Assembly: GCA_903866915.1 (NCBI GenBank)
Contig: CAIPPO010000185.1
Coordinates: 1 to 49,740, forward strand
Direction: 5' to 3'
DNA: 49,740 bases
From: an uncultured Mucilaginibacter sp.
GTDB taxonomy: Bacteria; Bacteroidota; Bacteroidia; Sphingobacteriales; Sphingobacteriaceae
A model generated the notes under the pieces. That model was not told the DNA's origin and did no database searches. It saw only the letters and a list, made by a program, of their open reading frames with translations. A program made the position numbers and the translations under genes. Positions within the stretch are counted from its first letter, which is position 1. Each line of letters begins with the position of its first letter. Below are positions 1 through 7,237 of the stretch, piece by piece.

Positions 1-336
1 GCACAAAAACTGCACCAGATGGTTGCGCCCAAAGCTTTTCATCGATCGTTCAACCAGCGACCATGTTAAAAGGTGGGAATTGTTGTGTGCAACTGGCGTT
101 GTCCTTGCCCGGTTACCCGCAGGTTTTCCGCCCGGATTACCGGCAAAGAACGCAGCCGGTGGGTAATGATAGCCGCAGCTTTCAATCCTGTCGCATTTGC
201 CAACGTGGTCGGCAAGGTAGGCGCCTGTTTCAGAATCAATATATCGTTTGAAAGTATCGCGACGGTTTTTGCATTGGGGGCACATGTAACGGGTAGCGCT
301 ACCTTTATAAGGTTCGAGCATATAACGATGGTGCAT
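1..336 (-). CDS. DUF6371-type protein, N-terminal part (runs off left edge)
   Basis: Reading leftward from an ATG at 336, the frame stays open for 112 codons to the window edge, so only the N-terminus is present. It begins MHHRYMLEPYKGS and carries a zinc-ribbon-like set of cysteines at residues 19, 22, 48 and 54 (CPQC, then KC and SC). This opening resembles the DUF6371 proteins of Bacteroidota mobile elements, which I recall as having a primase-like zinc-binding N-terminus; that link is from memory. It follows the ATPase gene at 465-1514 on the same strand, with a dyad repeat between them. Overlapping open frames in this interval have unlikely protein sequence and are shadows. Confidence 0.72.
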   Translation of the reverse strand, partial: MHHRYMLEPYKGSATRYMCPQCKNRRDTFKRYIDSETGAYLADHVGKCDRIESCGYHYPPAAFFAGNPGGKPAGNRARTTPVAHNNSHLLTWSLVERSMKSFGRNHLVQFLC

Positions 337-404
337 GGTGAAATGAAAGGGTAATGTTGTTGAGATAGCAATTGAAAGGGTACAGGCAGGTTGTGGGTTT
401 GGGG

Positions 405-455
405 GTTCCTGTTCCTTCCGCTTTTGTGTTACACTAAACCGGAAGGAACAGGAAC
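405..455. repeat. Dyad repeat, copy 1 (perfect 16-bp inverted repeat)
   Basis: Arms at 405-420 and 440-455 are perfectly complementary over 16 bp with a 19-nt loop. Inside it, 416-448 reads TTCCGCTTTTGT, 8 nt, AAACCGGAAGGAA. The same arms recur inverted at 1665-1697. It begins 9 nt past the ATPase stop codon, so it could act as a hairpin terminator, an operator or an iteron-like protein-binding site. Confidence 0.75.
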
Positions 456-464
456 GCAGGCGGT

Positions 465-1514
465 TTATCTGGCAGCCTTCTTTATTAAACGGTCAACCTG
501 TTGAAACGACAGGCCAAACTTTGCGCCAATTTCTTTTAGGGTTAAACCCTCGGCACGCAGTTTTACAACTTCGTCCATATGGTCGTTTCCCTGGCCGTAT
601 TTGGCTTTACGCAGGTGATCGCCTTCAACACCAAATCCCTGAAATTCGTATTGTAAAAAGTTTAAAGGTTTATTAATACGGCAAATACAAACGTTGGTAC
701 TGCCATAAACCTGGTCAGTATTTCGTTGCTTTATTTGCTTCAGATAGCGCATGCCCTTGTCAATTACGCTCTCGCCGATAGCAAAAGCACTATCGCAAAA
801 ATTCATCAACATCTTACTGCCCTGCAGATCGTTGCGGTTAATTTCCAGCGTCATATCCCGTTTGGGCGTATGCGCCAGCGCCAGAATACTTAGGTTATAG
901 GTCTTTTTTAAAGCTTTAAGGTGCTTCATCAATGGCAGTGCATCTTTAGCACGCTCAGTCTCGTTGCGCAGGTAAGTAAGGTTATCAATAATAACAACCC
1001 TTGCGCCGGTTTGAACAATTGACTTTTCGAGTGAAGCGTTCAGGTAGTCGTCAAAATCTTTAAAGCCCGAAGGCAGGTCAATGCCCGGGTTCAATTCGGC
1101 GCGGTAAAAATTGTCTGTAAATTCGTAGTGATCCTGATATTCGACCGAATATCTGGCTTCAAATTGTTTCGAGGTCAATTCAAAGTCGCAATACAATACC
1201 GGTTGCGGTTCAGCCTCGCAAACAAAAGGCGATGCAGAATGGCCATTACTTATGGCGTTGGCAATTTGCACGGCAAGAATTGATTTACCGAGGTTACTAT
1301 CGGCAAACAGGATACAAAGTTCGGTCTCGAACCAAAATTTATCGAACAGCATTTTTGGCACTGCATGCCGGCTGGCTTCCCTGAGCCAACCATTGGCGGT
1401 GTTAACAGTAAACAGTTCTTCATCTTCTGCGGCAACCAGGCGTTCGCAGTAAGGTGGTAGTTGGGCTGAGTTGGAGTGAAACTGGTTCGTAGCCGATTGA
1501 TTAGGTTGTAGCAT
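465..1514 (-). CDS. RepA-like AAA ATPase (AAA_25 type) with C-terminal HTH
   Basis: A 349-residue P-loop ATPase of the RepA/AAA_25 helicase-like group found in plasmids and integrative elements. The Walker A segment is near residues 71-78 (ADSNLGKS), with GKS intact but the first glycine of the canonical motif replaced. Walker B lies near 172-178 (RVVIIDN), followed by a LALAHT segment near 210-215. The last 35 residues look like a helix-turn-helix (GLTLKEIGAKFGLSFQQV), suggesting DNA binding. The neighbouring DUF6371 gene and flanking dyad repeats point to a replication or mobilisation module. The exact biochemical role is inferred; it could also be a DnaB-like accessory helicase. Confidence 0.75.
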   Translation of the reverse strand: MLQPNQSATNQFHSNSAQLPPYCERLVAAEDEELFTVNTANGWLREASRHAVPKMLFDKFWFETELCILFADSNLGKSILAVQIANAISNGHSASPFVCEAEPQPVLYCDFELTSKQFEARYSVEYQDHYEFTDNFYRAELNPGIDLPSGFKDFDDYLNASLEKSIVQTGARVVIIDNLTYLRNETERAKDALPLMKHLKALKKTYNLSILALAHTPKRDMTLEINRNDLQGSKMLMNFCDSAFAIGESVIDKGMRYLKQIKQRNTDQVYGSTNVCICRINKPLNFLQYEFQGFGVEGDHLRKAKYGQGNDHMDEVVKLRAEGLTLKEIGAKFGLSFQQVDRLIKKAAR

Positions 1515-1664
1515 ATTTTTGTTGATTAGGTTATTACAGGTTTAAAGGATCAGACCGATCCAATGCCTTTACTGATGTAAAGAAAATACCTCCCTATAGC
1601 CAATTATAGTATTGACTTTGATTGCGCTTGCAAAAGCGAACCTTTATAGACTATGTTTTGATTA

Positions 1665-1697
1665 TTCCTTCCGGTTTGGAATATAACAAAAGCGGAA
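1665..1697. repeat. Dyad repeat, copy 2 (inverted relative to copy 1)
   Basis: The plus strand reads TTCCTTCCGGTTT, 8 nt, ACAAAAGCGGAA. Its reverse complement matches copy 1 (416-448) at all 25 arm positions with the same 8-nt spacer length, while the spacer sequence differs (GTTACACT against TATATTCC). It lies in the divergent gap between the ATPase start (1514) and the small ORF at 1850, where a regulatory or replication protein could bind. Confidence 0.7.
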
Positions 1698-1849
1698 AAT
1701 GTGGAACTGGCGATAAAAATATCCGAGAGGGATAGTCAAATATAAAGATATCTATTTTATTTTAAAGAATATTCTTTGTTACTTTTTTTGAAAAGCCTGT
1801 TTATGAGGCAGATAATTTTTTCAAAATTTTATTTAAACCAACTAAACCG

Positions 1850-2054
1850 ATGCAATTACTTAGCTTACAAAAAACAATGATTTATGACTTAATAGTTAAA
1901 AAAGGATTTTCTCCAGCAAATTCGATTGGGCATCTTATTTTTTTTTTTTGGCGTTATCACGAATATCATTATTGCGTTATTTATCACTCCAGACAATGCT
2001 GAACACATTTGGGAAGCGGTAAAGCAAATGTTTACCGGCTTTTTATTGAAGTAA
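1850..2054 (+). pseudogene. Possible 67-residue single-pass membrane protein, frame broken in a 12-T run
   Basis: An ATG at 1850 opens a frame reading MQLLSLQKTMIYDLIVKKGF and onward, which enters a run of twelve T (1938-1949) and soon terminates. With eleven T the frame would continue as GVITNIIIALFITPDNAEHI to a TAA at 2052-2054. That gives a 67-residue protein with one membrane segment (about 28-46) and a short amphipathic tail. The clean join suggests a real gene with a one-base homopolymer difference: sequencing error, mutation, or slippage/phase variation. I do not recognise the family. A dyad repeat copy begins 3 nt past the stop. Confidence is modest because it is short. Confidence 0.4.
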
Positions 2055-2056
2055 TA

Positions 2057-2088
2057 TTCCGGAGTTTTCGCACAAAAAGCGGAAGGAA
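2057..2088. repeat. Dyad repeat, copy 3 (diverged)
   Basis: It reads TTCCGG, 16 nt ending in CAAAAA, GCGGAAGGAA, in the same orientation as copy 2 but with the inner gap one base shorter. It follows the possible small ORF by 2 nt, mirroring copy 1, which sits just past the ATPase stop. The core TTCCGG/GCGGAA half sites are kept; the centre is not. Confidence 0.5.
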
Positions 2089-2120
2089 GAAACAGGGGTA
2101 TTAGCTGGTGCGAAGCGCTA

Positions 2121-2190
2121 TTGCCTCCTTGCGATTGCCACGTCGGCTCCAATCCACACATCCAGCGCATGCTCCTCGCAAGGACAGGGT
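2121..2190. repeat. REP-like intergenic palindrome
   Basis: TCCTTGCGA (2126-2134) and its exact complement TCGCAAGGA (2176-2184) enclose 41 nt containing GATTGCCACGTCGG. This resembles the dispersed intergenic repeats built around TTGCGAGGA and GGCAATC that are common in Sphingobacteriaceae genomes (resemblance from memory). The short open frames crossing it are not convincing genes. Confidence 0.4.
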
Positions 2191-2280
2191 ATTACAAATT
2201 GCCATCCGGGCCATCCTTTAATCCGACGAATCGTGGTTCAGACCAAATTCTCCAATGCCAAATGACGCGCATCAAATGCC

Positions 2281-2850
2281 CTAATGACTCATTGACTCAA
2301 CTGTTTCCTCCAACTCCTTATACCATTCAACCCCATATTTGCGGATGAGCGGATCTTTGAGAAATTGGTGGACATGCACTTTCAGCTCGTCGCCGAAGGC
2401 GCAGGCGGGGCTGCAGATGTGCCAGCGGTCGTAGTTAAGCACATCAAACTCGGGGTATTTGGTGATGCGGATGGGGTATAGGTGGCATGAAATTGGTTTC
2501 TTCCAGTTAATAACACCTTGTTCCCAGGCTTTTTCGATGGCGCATTTGGTGATGCCATTCTCCCAGATTACATAAGCACATTCTTTATTGGTATCTACGC
2601 AGGGTGTGGTATAGTCGCCCTCAAAATCGGTTACATGGGTGCCTTGCTCCTCGATGGTGGCAATACCTTTCGGGGTCATAAAAGGTTTTACTTTAGGATA
2701 GATCTCATCCAGAATTGCCAGCTCATCATGATTTAGCGGCGCGCCCGAGTCGCCCTCAAGGCAGCAGGCCCCTTTGCACTTGTTGAGGTTACAAACAAAG
2801 TTTTCACGAACTACATCTTCGTGCACTAATACACTGCCTACTTCAATCAT
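2281..2850 (-). CDS. DUF3109 family cysteine-rich protein
   Basis: A 189-residue cytosolic protein rich in cysteines: C20, C25, C29 and C30 in a CNLNKCKGACC motif, then C84, C91, C103, C122, C146 and C150. The arrangement (KGACC near the N-terminus, SCHLYPIRI near 121-129, HICSPAC near 144-150) matches the DUF3109 family, which is related to the YkgJ-type zinc/iron-binding proteins. Length is typical. The cysteines probably bind a metal or Fe-S cluster; the substrate is unknown. The downstream region (lower coordinates) is the REP-like spacer, and upstream lies a perfect 18-bp palindrome shared with the DUF3108 gene. Confidence 0.85.
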   Translation of the reverse strand: MIEVGSVLVHEDVVRENFVCNLNKCKGACCLEGDSGAPLNHDELAILDEIYPKVKPFMTPKGIATIEEQGTHVTDFEGDYTTPCVDTNKECAYVIWENGITKCAIEKAWEQGVINWKKPISCHLYPIRITKYPEFDVLNYDRWHICSPACAFGDELKVHVHQFLKDPLIRKYGVEWYKELEETVESMSH

Positions 2851-2868
2851 TGACCGCTGATTTGTTTT

Positions 2869-2886
2869 TCCCGATAGCTATCGGGA
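2869..2886. repeat. Perfect 18-bp palindrome TCCCGATAGCTATCGGGA
   Basis: A perfect palindrome in the short gap between the DUF3109 and DUF3108 genes. A diverged relative, CCCGAT-GGGT-ATCGGG, occurs at 40975-40990. Because transcription is leftward from the DUF3108 gene (stop at 2942), it could act as an intrinsic hairpin, but the minus strand has no T-run beyond it. Confidence 0.7.
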
Positions 2887-2941
2887 TCATTGATTCCGTT
2901 GATATTTTAATTTTTCCTGAACACGTCTTTCAGACTTCCAA

Positions 2942-3724
2942 TCAATCCGTATTGGTACTTACCGGGTTGAGCGGGTATTTTAAGCCCGAAGTGGATATCA
3001 GATCCATCGTTAAACTGCCAACAATTAATTCCACATGAGCCTTAACGGGGATGCGGTTATTGTCGTCGGTGATCCAAAGATACAGTTTACTGTCTTTTCT
3101 GAAAATTCGGCCGGGTATAATAGTGGGGTTAAACTTTAAACAGTTGAAGGTTCCAACCGGGCATTTTACCTGTTCTTTGCCGAGGTAGGTAACCGTAAGC
3201 GATTGTATACCATCTTCTAAAAAATATTTGAGTTCAATCTTCTCGCCAATTTTTAATTTTGAAACGTCGATACAACGGGCAAAATAGTAGGCCGAAACAA
3301 AATCAAAAACCTTGCCGCTAAAGGGATAATTACCCTTCATGGCCCTGATCACATTTTTATCGTGGTCAAAGGTTACCCTATCGGTATGCTTATAGTTTGA
3401 TTCGTGTCTGTTCTCGGTATAAAAATTTGGCACCAGTGTTTTCTGATCGACAAAACTTTCATACCGATTGCGCACTTTATAAAAAATATCAAATGTGCCG
3501 GCGGTAAAACCGTCGGCTATGATATGGTACCCGGGCAGGTTATCAAATTTAACGGGGCTATCCTCAACGCGCAGGTGTGCCTCGGCAGCAGTAAATATGC
3601 CGTATTTGAGTTTATATCCCAGCTTTTCGCCGCTCTTAAAAACGGGGTCTATTATTTGTTCCTGGGCAGATGCCTGATTAAGGCAGATGGTAACAAGAAA
3701 GAATGCAAAAAAATATCTCGTCAT
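2942..3724 (-). CDS. DUF3108 domain periplasmic protein
   Basis: A 260-residue exported protein. A signal peptide spans about residues 1-20 (MTRYFFAFFLVTICLNQASA, cleaved before QEQ). The mature part matches DUF3108: an early GEKLGYKLKYGIF segment, an aromatic-rich middle (FDFVSAYYFARCID), and a C-terminal LYLWITDDNNRIPVKAHV strand pattern typical of the family. It probably folds as a beta-rich periplasmic or outer-membrane-associated protein; no enzymatic role is known. The next gene upstream (DUF2480) ends 23 nt before this start on the same strand, so co-transcription is likely. Confidence 0.85.
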   Translation of the reverse strand: MTRYFFAFFLVTICLNQASAQEQIIDPVFKSGEKLGYKLKYGIFTAAEAHLRVEDSPVKFDNLPGYHIIADGFTAGTFDIFYKVRNRYESFVDQKTLVPNFYTENRHESNYKHTDRVTFDHDKNVIRAMKGNYPFSGKVFDFVSAYYFARCIDVSKLKIGEKIELKYFLEDGIQSLTVTYLGKEQVKCPVGTFNCLKFNPTIIPGRIFRKDSKLYLWITDDNNRIPVKAHVELIVGSLTMDLISTSGLKYPLNPVSTNTD

Positions 3725-3747
3725 TAGCTACCTGGAATTTGAGGCGA

Positions 3748-4266
3748 TCATGGTTCCTTACGTTTATATATCGGTACTGTTGAGCATGGTTCGCCAAACA
3801 TAATACTTTTGGCAACCGGCGTTAGTTTTCTGGTTAATTCAACGTACGCGGAAACTGGCACTTCGGTATCGCCACACCCTTTAATAACGATACGCTGATC
3901 GCGATATTGCTCAACATCGAGGCTGGCCAGCGCCTTTTCAAATAACACGGTTTCTAAGACAGCTGCATCACCAAATACAACTTCTTTAACAAAAGGCGAC
4001 AGTTTATTGGCAATGAGCATATACGCCCAGGCCGGTACAATTGCGTCTTCAGTACAGGTAATTGCCACGTTTTTACCGGTGTATTGTGCCCAGTCATGCT
4101 CTTTCACAAACTCCCTGAAATCTTTCTCGCGCAAGATCAACCCCATGTACAGGTTATCTTTGATATCGTAAACCATACGTTCGCCCGCAGGGTAAAAGGA
4201 AGCTGGGTCGAGTGTAACCAAACCACTTTGGGCAACCTTATTCACAAAATTTTCCTGGATCTCCAT
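3748..4266 (-). CDS. DUF2480 family protein
   Basis: A 172-residue soluble protein matching the Bacteroidota DUF2480 family. It begins with the typical region FVNKVAQSGLVTLDPASFYP, followed by FREFVKEHDWAQYTGKNVAI, and ends with the conserved-looking AKSIMFGEPCSTVPIYKR. There is no signal peptide or membrane segment. Function is unknown. It lies 23 nt upstream of the DUF3108 gene and is separated from ppiD by a hairpin terminator, so it probably heads its own short transcript. Confidence 0.85.
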   Translation of the reverse strand: MEIQENFVNKVAQSGLVTLDPASFYPAGERMVYDIKDNLYMGLILREKDFREFVKEHDWAQYTGKNVAITCTEDAIVPAWAYMLIANKLSPFVKEVVFGDAAVLETVLFEKALASLDVEQYRDQRIVIKGCGDTEVPVSAYVELTRKLTPVAKSIMFGEPCSTVPIYKRKEP

Positions 4267-4301
4267 TGCTTATCAACTAAAAGCAGCAGACTGAACACTG
4301 C

Positions 4302-4345
4302 CATAAAACAAAATATCCGGCAGTGGTGCTAAACCATTGCCGGAT
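4302..4345 (-). terminator. Intrinsic terminator after ppiD
   Basis: ATCCGGCAGTGG (4315-4326) pairs with CCATTGCCGGAT (4334-4345) around a 7-nt loop, with only one G-T wobble. On the minus strand the stem is followed by a T-rich stretch (ATTTTGTTTTA). It starts about 20 nt past the ppiD stop codon. Confidence 0.75.
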
Positions 4346-4366
4346 ACAAAGTTAATTCAAAATCTC

Positions 4367-6469
4367 TTATAAGAACTTGGCCCGGTAATCTTTTACATTC
4401 GCCTTATCTTTCAGCGACTCAAATATTGCTCCTTGCGAGCGTTGGAACAGGGTTTGGGCAATTTGGGTTCGTTCTCTAACACCATTGTTAAGCGATGGTG
4501 CATTGATGAAATTATCCAAGGCAAAAACGTATACCCCATGTTCGCCTTCAACCGGAGCCGATATTTTATTAGGTTTTGAACCGAAAATAGTACCAACTAC
4601 TTTGTATTCAAGCGCAACACCAGGTATTACAGGGTTGCTGAAAACAATATTTTGTACCGGTACAACTTTGCTGCCCGCTTTTTGAGCAACCTGATCAATA
4701 TTTGATGAACCGCTTGCAGCTGCCTGTAACTTCCCGATCAGGTTTTTGGCTTTCACATGGTTACGCACCGCTGCTTCTATCTGCTTCTTCACCGCATCCA
4801 GTGGCAAAGTGCCTTTAGGTTTGATGGTAGTTAACACTGGAACAATGTATTGGTTACCTGCTTCAAAAACCTGGTCGCCCAAATCACCTTTATCAGCTTT
4901 AAAGGCCCACCTTACTAATTCACGTGCATTATCCAACCCGGGTAACGAAGCGGCCAATGGCTGGACGTCAGTCGCAGTCTTTTTAGCTAAACCTTCTGCC
5001 TTAACTTCGGCATCGAAATTATCTTTGTTTAATTTACCCAAAAATGCAGTGGCCTTACTGTAGGCAACAGTTTGCGTCTTGCTGCTTGGTACAATAGGTT
5101 TATCAACAATTGCAAATTCAGCAACTTTCGACGAACCTTTTTGATCTTCGATCTCGATGATATGTACGCCAAACTGAGAAACAACAGTTGTCAACTGTCC
5201 TTTTCTACCGGTAAACGCTGCATCTTCAAACGGTGGCACCATCTTACCGCGACCAAAAAAGCCCAGTTCGCCGCCGTTTTCACCCGAACCCTTGTCGGCT
5301 GAGTACAAGCGGGCCAGATCAGCAAATGGTGTTTTACCGCTTTCGATGACTTTCTTGATCGAATCGGCTTTAGCCTGAGCAGCAGCAACGCCACCGGCGC
5401 CGGTCTGTATCAAAATATGACGAGCTTTAACTGAATCGGGACCGGTTTTAGAATCAACCAACTTGGCTATCTTATAGCTTCCACCTGCAAGATAAGGACC
5501 ATAAACAGTTCCTTTAGCTTGATCGAACAACACACTATCCAATTTCGCGTCACCCGTCTGACCCTTCTTTTTGAAGGCAAGAGCAGATTTAGTTTCAGCA
5601 TTAACCTGCACAAATAACGAGTCGTTGGTACTGGATTTCAATTGCGGCAATAACTTTTCTACGTCGGCCTTTACCGCTGCTGAATCATCTTTTGAAGGCG
5701 CAGCATTAAAGGCTACATAATCAAAAGTTCGGGTTTCATCGGTATTTTTAAACTGGCTTTTATGCTCATCATAATAGCTTTGATAATCATCATCAGTCAA
5801 TGTTATCTTGTTATCAGGTATAGAAGCATAGTCAAGGCTCACATATTTAAAATTCGCCAGTTTATTGCGGTTGGTGTAATCATCCTGGGCATCCAGTGAA
5901 TTTATATACAAGCCATTTGTAGTAACGGATATAAATTTCTGAGCCAGTTTATTTTTACTCAACTGGAGTAAGAAACTCTCCCATTGCAAACGGGTAGGGT
6001 CGTCGGCTTTAGCAGCTTTCATGTTTTGTTCAAAGTTGCTCAATTTGGCCTTATCGACTTTGCCGGTCTTAGGGTCGCCAAAATACTGGACTATCTGTTG
6101 ATCAGGTTCATTACCATTCACCAAAGCGGCAGCTTCATCCGGACTAACTACCAGGCCTAATTTATCGATCTCTTTATTCAGGATGATCTGGCTTACCTGC
6201 TGATTCCAAACCATATCCTGCAGGTAAGAAGTAAACTGCCCGCTTAATTCCTGCTGACCTGATTGCTGTTTAGCCTGATCAAATTGCTTTTGAAAATCCT
6301 GGTAGGTTATTTTTTCGCCATCTACTTCACCAATTTTATTCTGGTCGCCCTTTAAAAATGACGAGCCGATCTGTGAAGCAAAAGAAATGATAAAAAGTAG
6401 CAGCGCGCCGCCAATCACGATCACTAGTATCTTGCCCATGCGCTCGCGCAAAAAATTCATTACTCCCAT
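4367..6469 (-). CDS. ppiD: Membrane-anchored peptidyl-prolyl isomerase (PpiD/SurA type)
   Basis: A 700-residue periplasmic foldase anchored by one N-terminal membrane helix (about residues 13-31, GKILVIVIGGALLLFIISF). A SurA_N-like chaperone domain follows (about 35-240). A parvulin-type rotamase domain spans about 348-445, with VKARHILIQ, then GELGFFGRGKMVPPFEDAAF and FGVHIIEI. The long C-terminal region resembles a second, degenerate parvulin-like segment. This is the usual length and order for Bacteroidota PpiD homologues, which help fold outer-membrane proteins. It follows lptC on the same strand after 157 nt and ends at a strong terminator. Confidence 0.88.
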   Translation of the reverse strand: MGVMNFLRERMGKILVIVIGGALLLFIISFASQIGSSFLKGDQNKIGEVDGEKITYQDFQKQFDQAKQQSGQQELSGQFTSYLQDMVWNQQVSQIILNKEIDKLGLVVSPDEAAALVNGNEPDQQIVQYFGDPKTGKVDKAKLSNFEQNMKAAKADDPTRLQWESFLLQLSKNKLAQKFISVTTNGLYINSLDAQDDYTNRNKLANFKYVSLDYASIPDNKITLTDDDYQSYYDEHKSQFKNTDETRTFDYVAFNAAPSKDDSAAVKADVEKLLPQLKSSTNDSLFVQVNAETKSALAFKKKGQTGDAKLDSVLFDQAKGTVYGPYLAGGSYKIAKLVDSKTGPDSVKARHILIQTGAGGVAAAQAKADSIKKVIESGKTPFADLARLYSADKGSGENGGELGFFGRGKMVPPFEDAAFTGRKGQLTTVVSQFGVHIIEIEDQKGSSKVAEFAIVDKPIVPSSKTQTVAYSKATAFLGKLNKDNFDAEVKAEGLAKKTATDVQPLAASLPGLDNARELVRWAFKADKGDLGDQVFEAGNQYIVPVLTTIKPKGTLPLDAVKKQIEAAVRNHVKAKNLIGKLQAAASGSSNIDQVAQKAGSKVVPVQNIVFSNPVIPGVALEYKVVGTIFGSKPNKISAPVEGEHGVYVFALDNFINAPSLNNGVRERTQIAQTLFQRSQGAIFESLKDKANVKDYRAKFL

Positions 6470-6517
6470 ATTGTATTGTATAATATTTTAATGTTTCATT
6501 TTGAACCTGAAGCCCTG

Positions 6518-6545
6518 AGATAAACTTATCATGCTGTGTTTATCT
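6518..6545. promoter_or_regulatory. 8-bp dyad in the ppiD upstream region
   Basis: AGATAAAC (6518-6525) and GTTTATCT (6538-6545) are exact complements separated by 12 nt. They sit about 50 nt upstream of the ppiD start, between lptC and ppiD. It could be an operator or a weak hairpin; no regulator can be named. Confidence 0.3.
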
Positions 6546-6626
6546 GGAATCTCTGTTCAAAAGAGGGCGCAAGATACAACTTTTAGCAAAAAAATAAACA
6601 GAAAAATTCTTCTAAAAAAGCAGGTA

Positions 6627-7232
6627 TTATTTGGTTGGAACATCCTGGCTATTAACATGCAAGATAGCCGTAGATGGGCCAAATCGCCAATGGTTAAGGG
6701 CTTCGTCGCTGGTAAAATTCATACCATCGAGCAGGCTGCCATCGGTCATTTGTACATGAACCGGTTTATCAGACCTGATCTGTTTCGTGTTTTCGTCCCA
6801 GATCAGTTCTTCCGAATTAAAGGTTTCGCCTTTCACGTTAGTGCCTACTACATTTTTACGCATTTCAATTACTTTTTCATTTACCCGTCGAATCGCATAG
6901 TCAGATGTAATGGTGCAGGTTTGTTGAAGGCTGTCGTTATAAAAGATCACTTTTACACCCCTGGGCATTTCGGTGTAAGGCTTGGTGTTTTGCTTGCCGT
7001 CTTTGGTAGTCGAATAATCAAGCATCAAAGGCGCTGTCATGTGCGCCTTAACCTTAGCTGAATCGCTGTAGATCACATCAATATCGGTAAAGCGCTGTAC
7101 TGGTTTATTAACTTCAGCTGCCGATATCTTTTGGAGGTCTTTCAAATCATTCTCACAACCCGTTAAGGAAAGCGAAGTGGCGATAATTACCGCCAGGATC
7201 AAGCCCGTTAATAATTTCGCCCTGCCCATCAT
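6627..7232 (-). CDS. lptC: LPS export ABC transporter periplasmic protein LptC
   Basis: A 201-residue LptC-type protein that would pass lipopolysaccharide from the inner-membrane LptBFG transporter to LptA. The N-terminus has a lipoprotein signal with lipobox LTGC (C26), so it is probably lipid-anchored, as in other Bacteroidota. The LptC fold is indicated by RFTDIDVIYSDSAKVKAHM (about 47-65) and the repeated beta strands TITSDYAIRRVNEKVIEMRK and FNSEELIWDENTKQIRSDKP. It starts 5 nt after the stop of the outer-membrane protein gene, indicating translational coupling in a purQ-coaX-OMP-lptC operon. Confidence 0.88.
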   Translation of the reverse strand: MMGRAKLLTGLILAVIIATSLSLTGCENDLKDLQKISAAEVNKPVQRFTDIDVIYSDSAKVKAHMTAPLMLDYSTTKDGKQNTKPYTEMPRGVKVIFYNDSLQQTCTITSDYAIRRVNEKVIEMRKNVVGTNVKGETFNSEELIWDENTKQIRSDKPVHVQMTDGSLLDGMNFTSDEALNHWRFGPSTAILHVNSQDVPTK

Positions 7233-7237
7233 GCGAA

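Noticed and set aside
66-371. Open minus-strand frame of 101 codons
   Set aside because: It overlaps the DUF6371-type N-terminus in another frame, and its protein lacks any recognisable motif.
1889-2170. Open minus-strand frame of 93 codons
   Set aside because: It is antisense to the small membrane ORF and crosses a repeat; the translated sequence is unconvincing.
2121-2348. Open plus-strand frame of 75 codons
   Set aside because: It lies in the REP-like repeat and the 3' end of the DUF3109 gene on the opposite strand.
6531-7061. Open plus-strand frame of 176 codons
   Set aside because: It is antisense to lptC, which is clearly the real gene.
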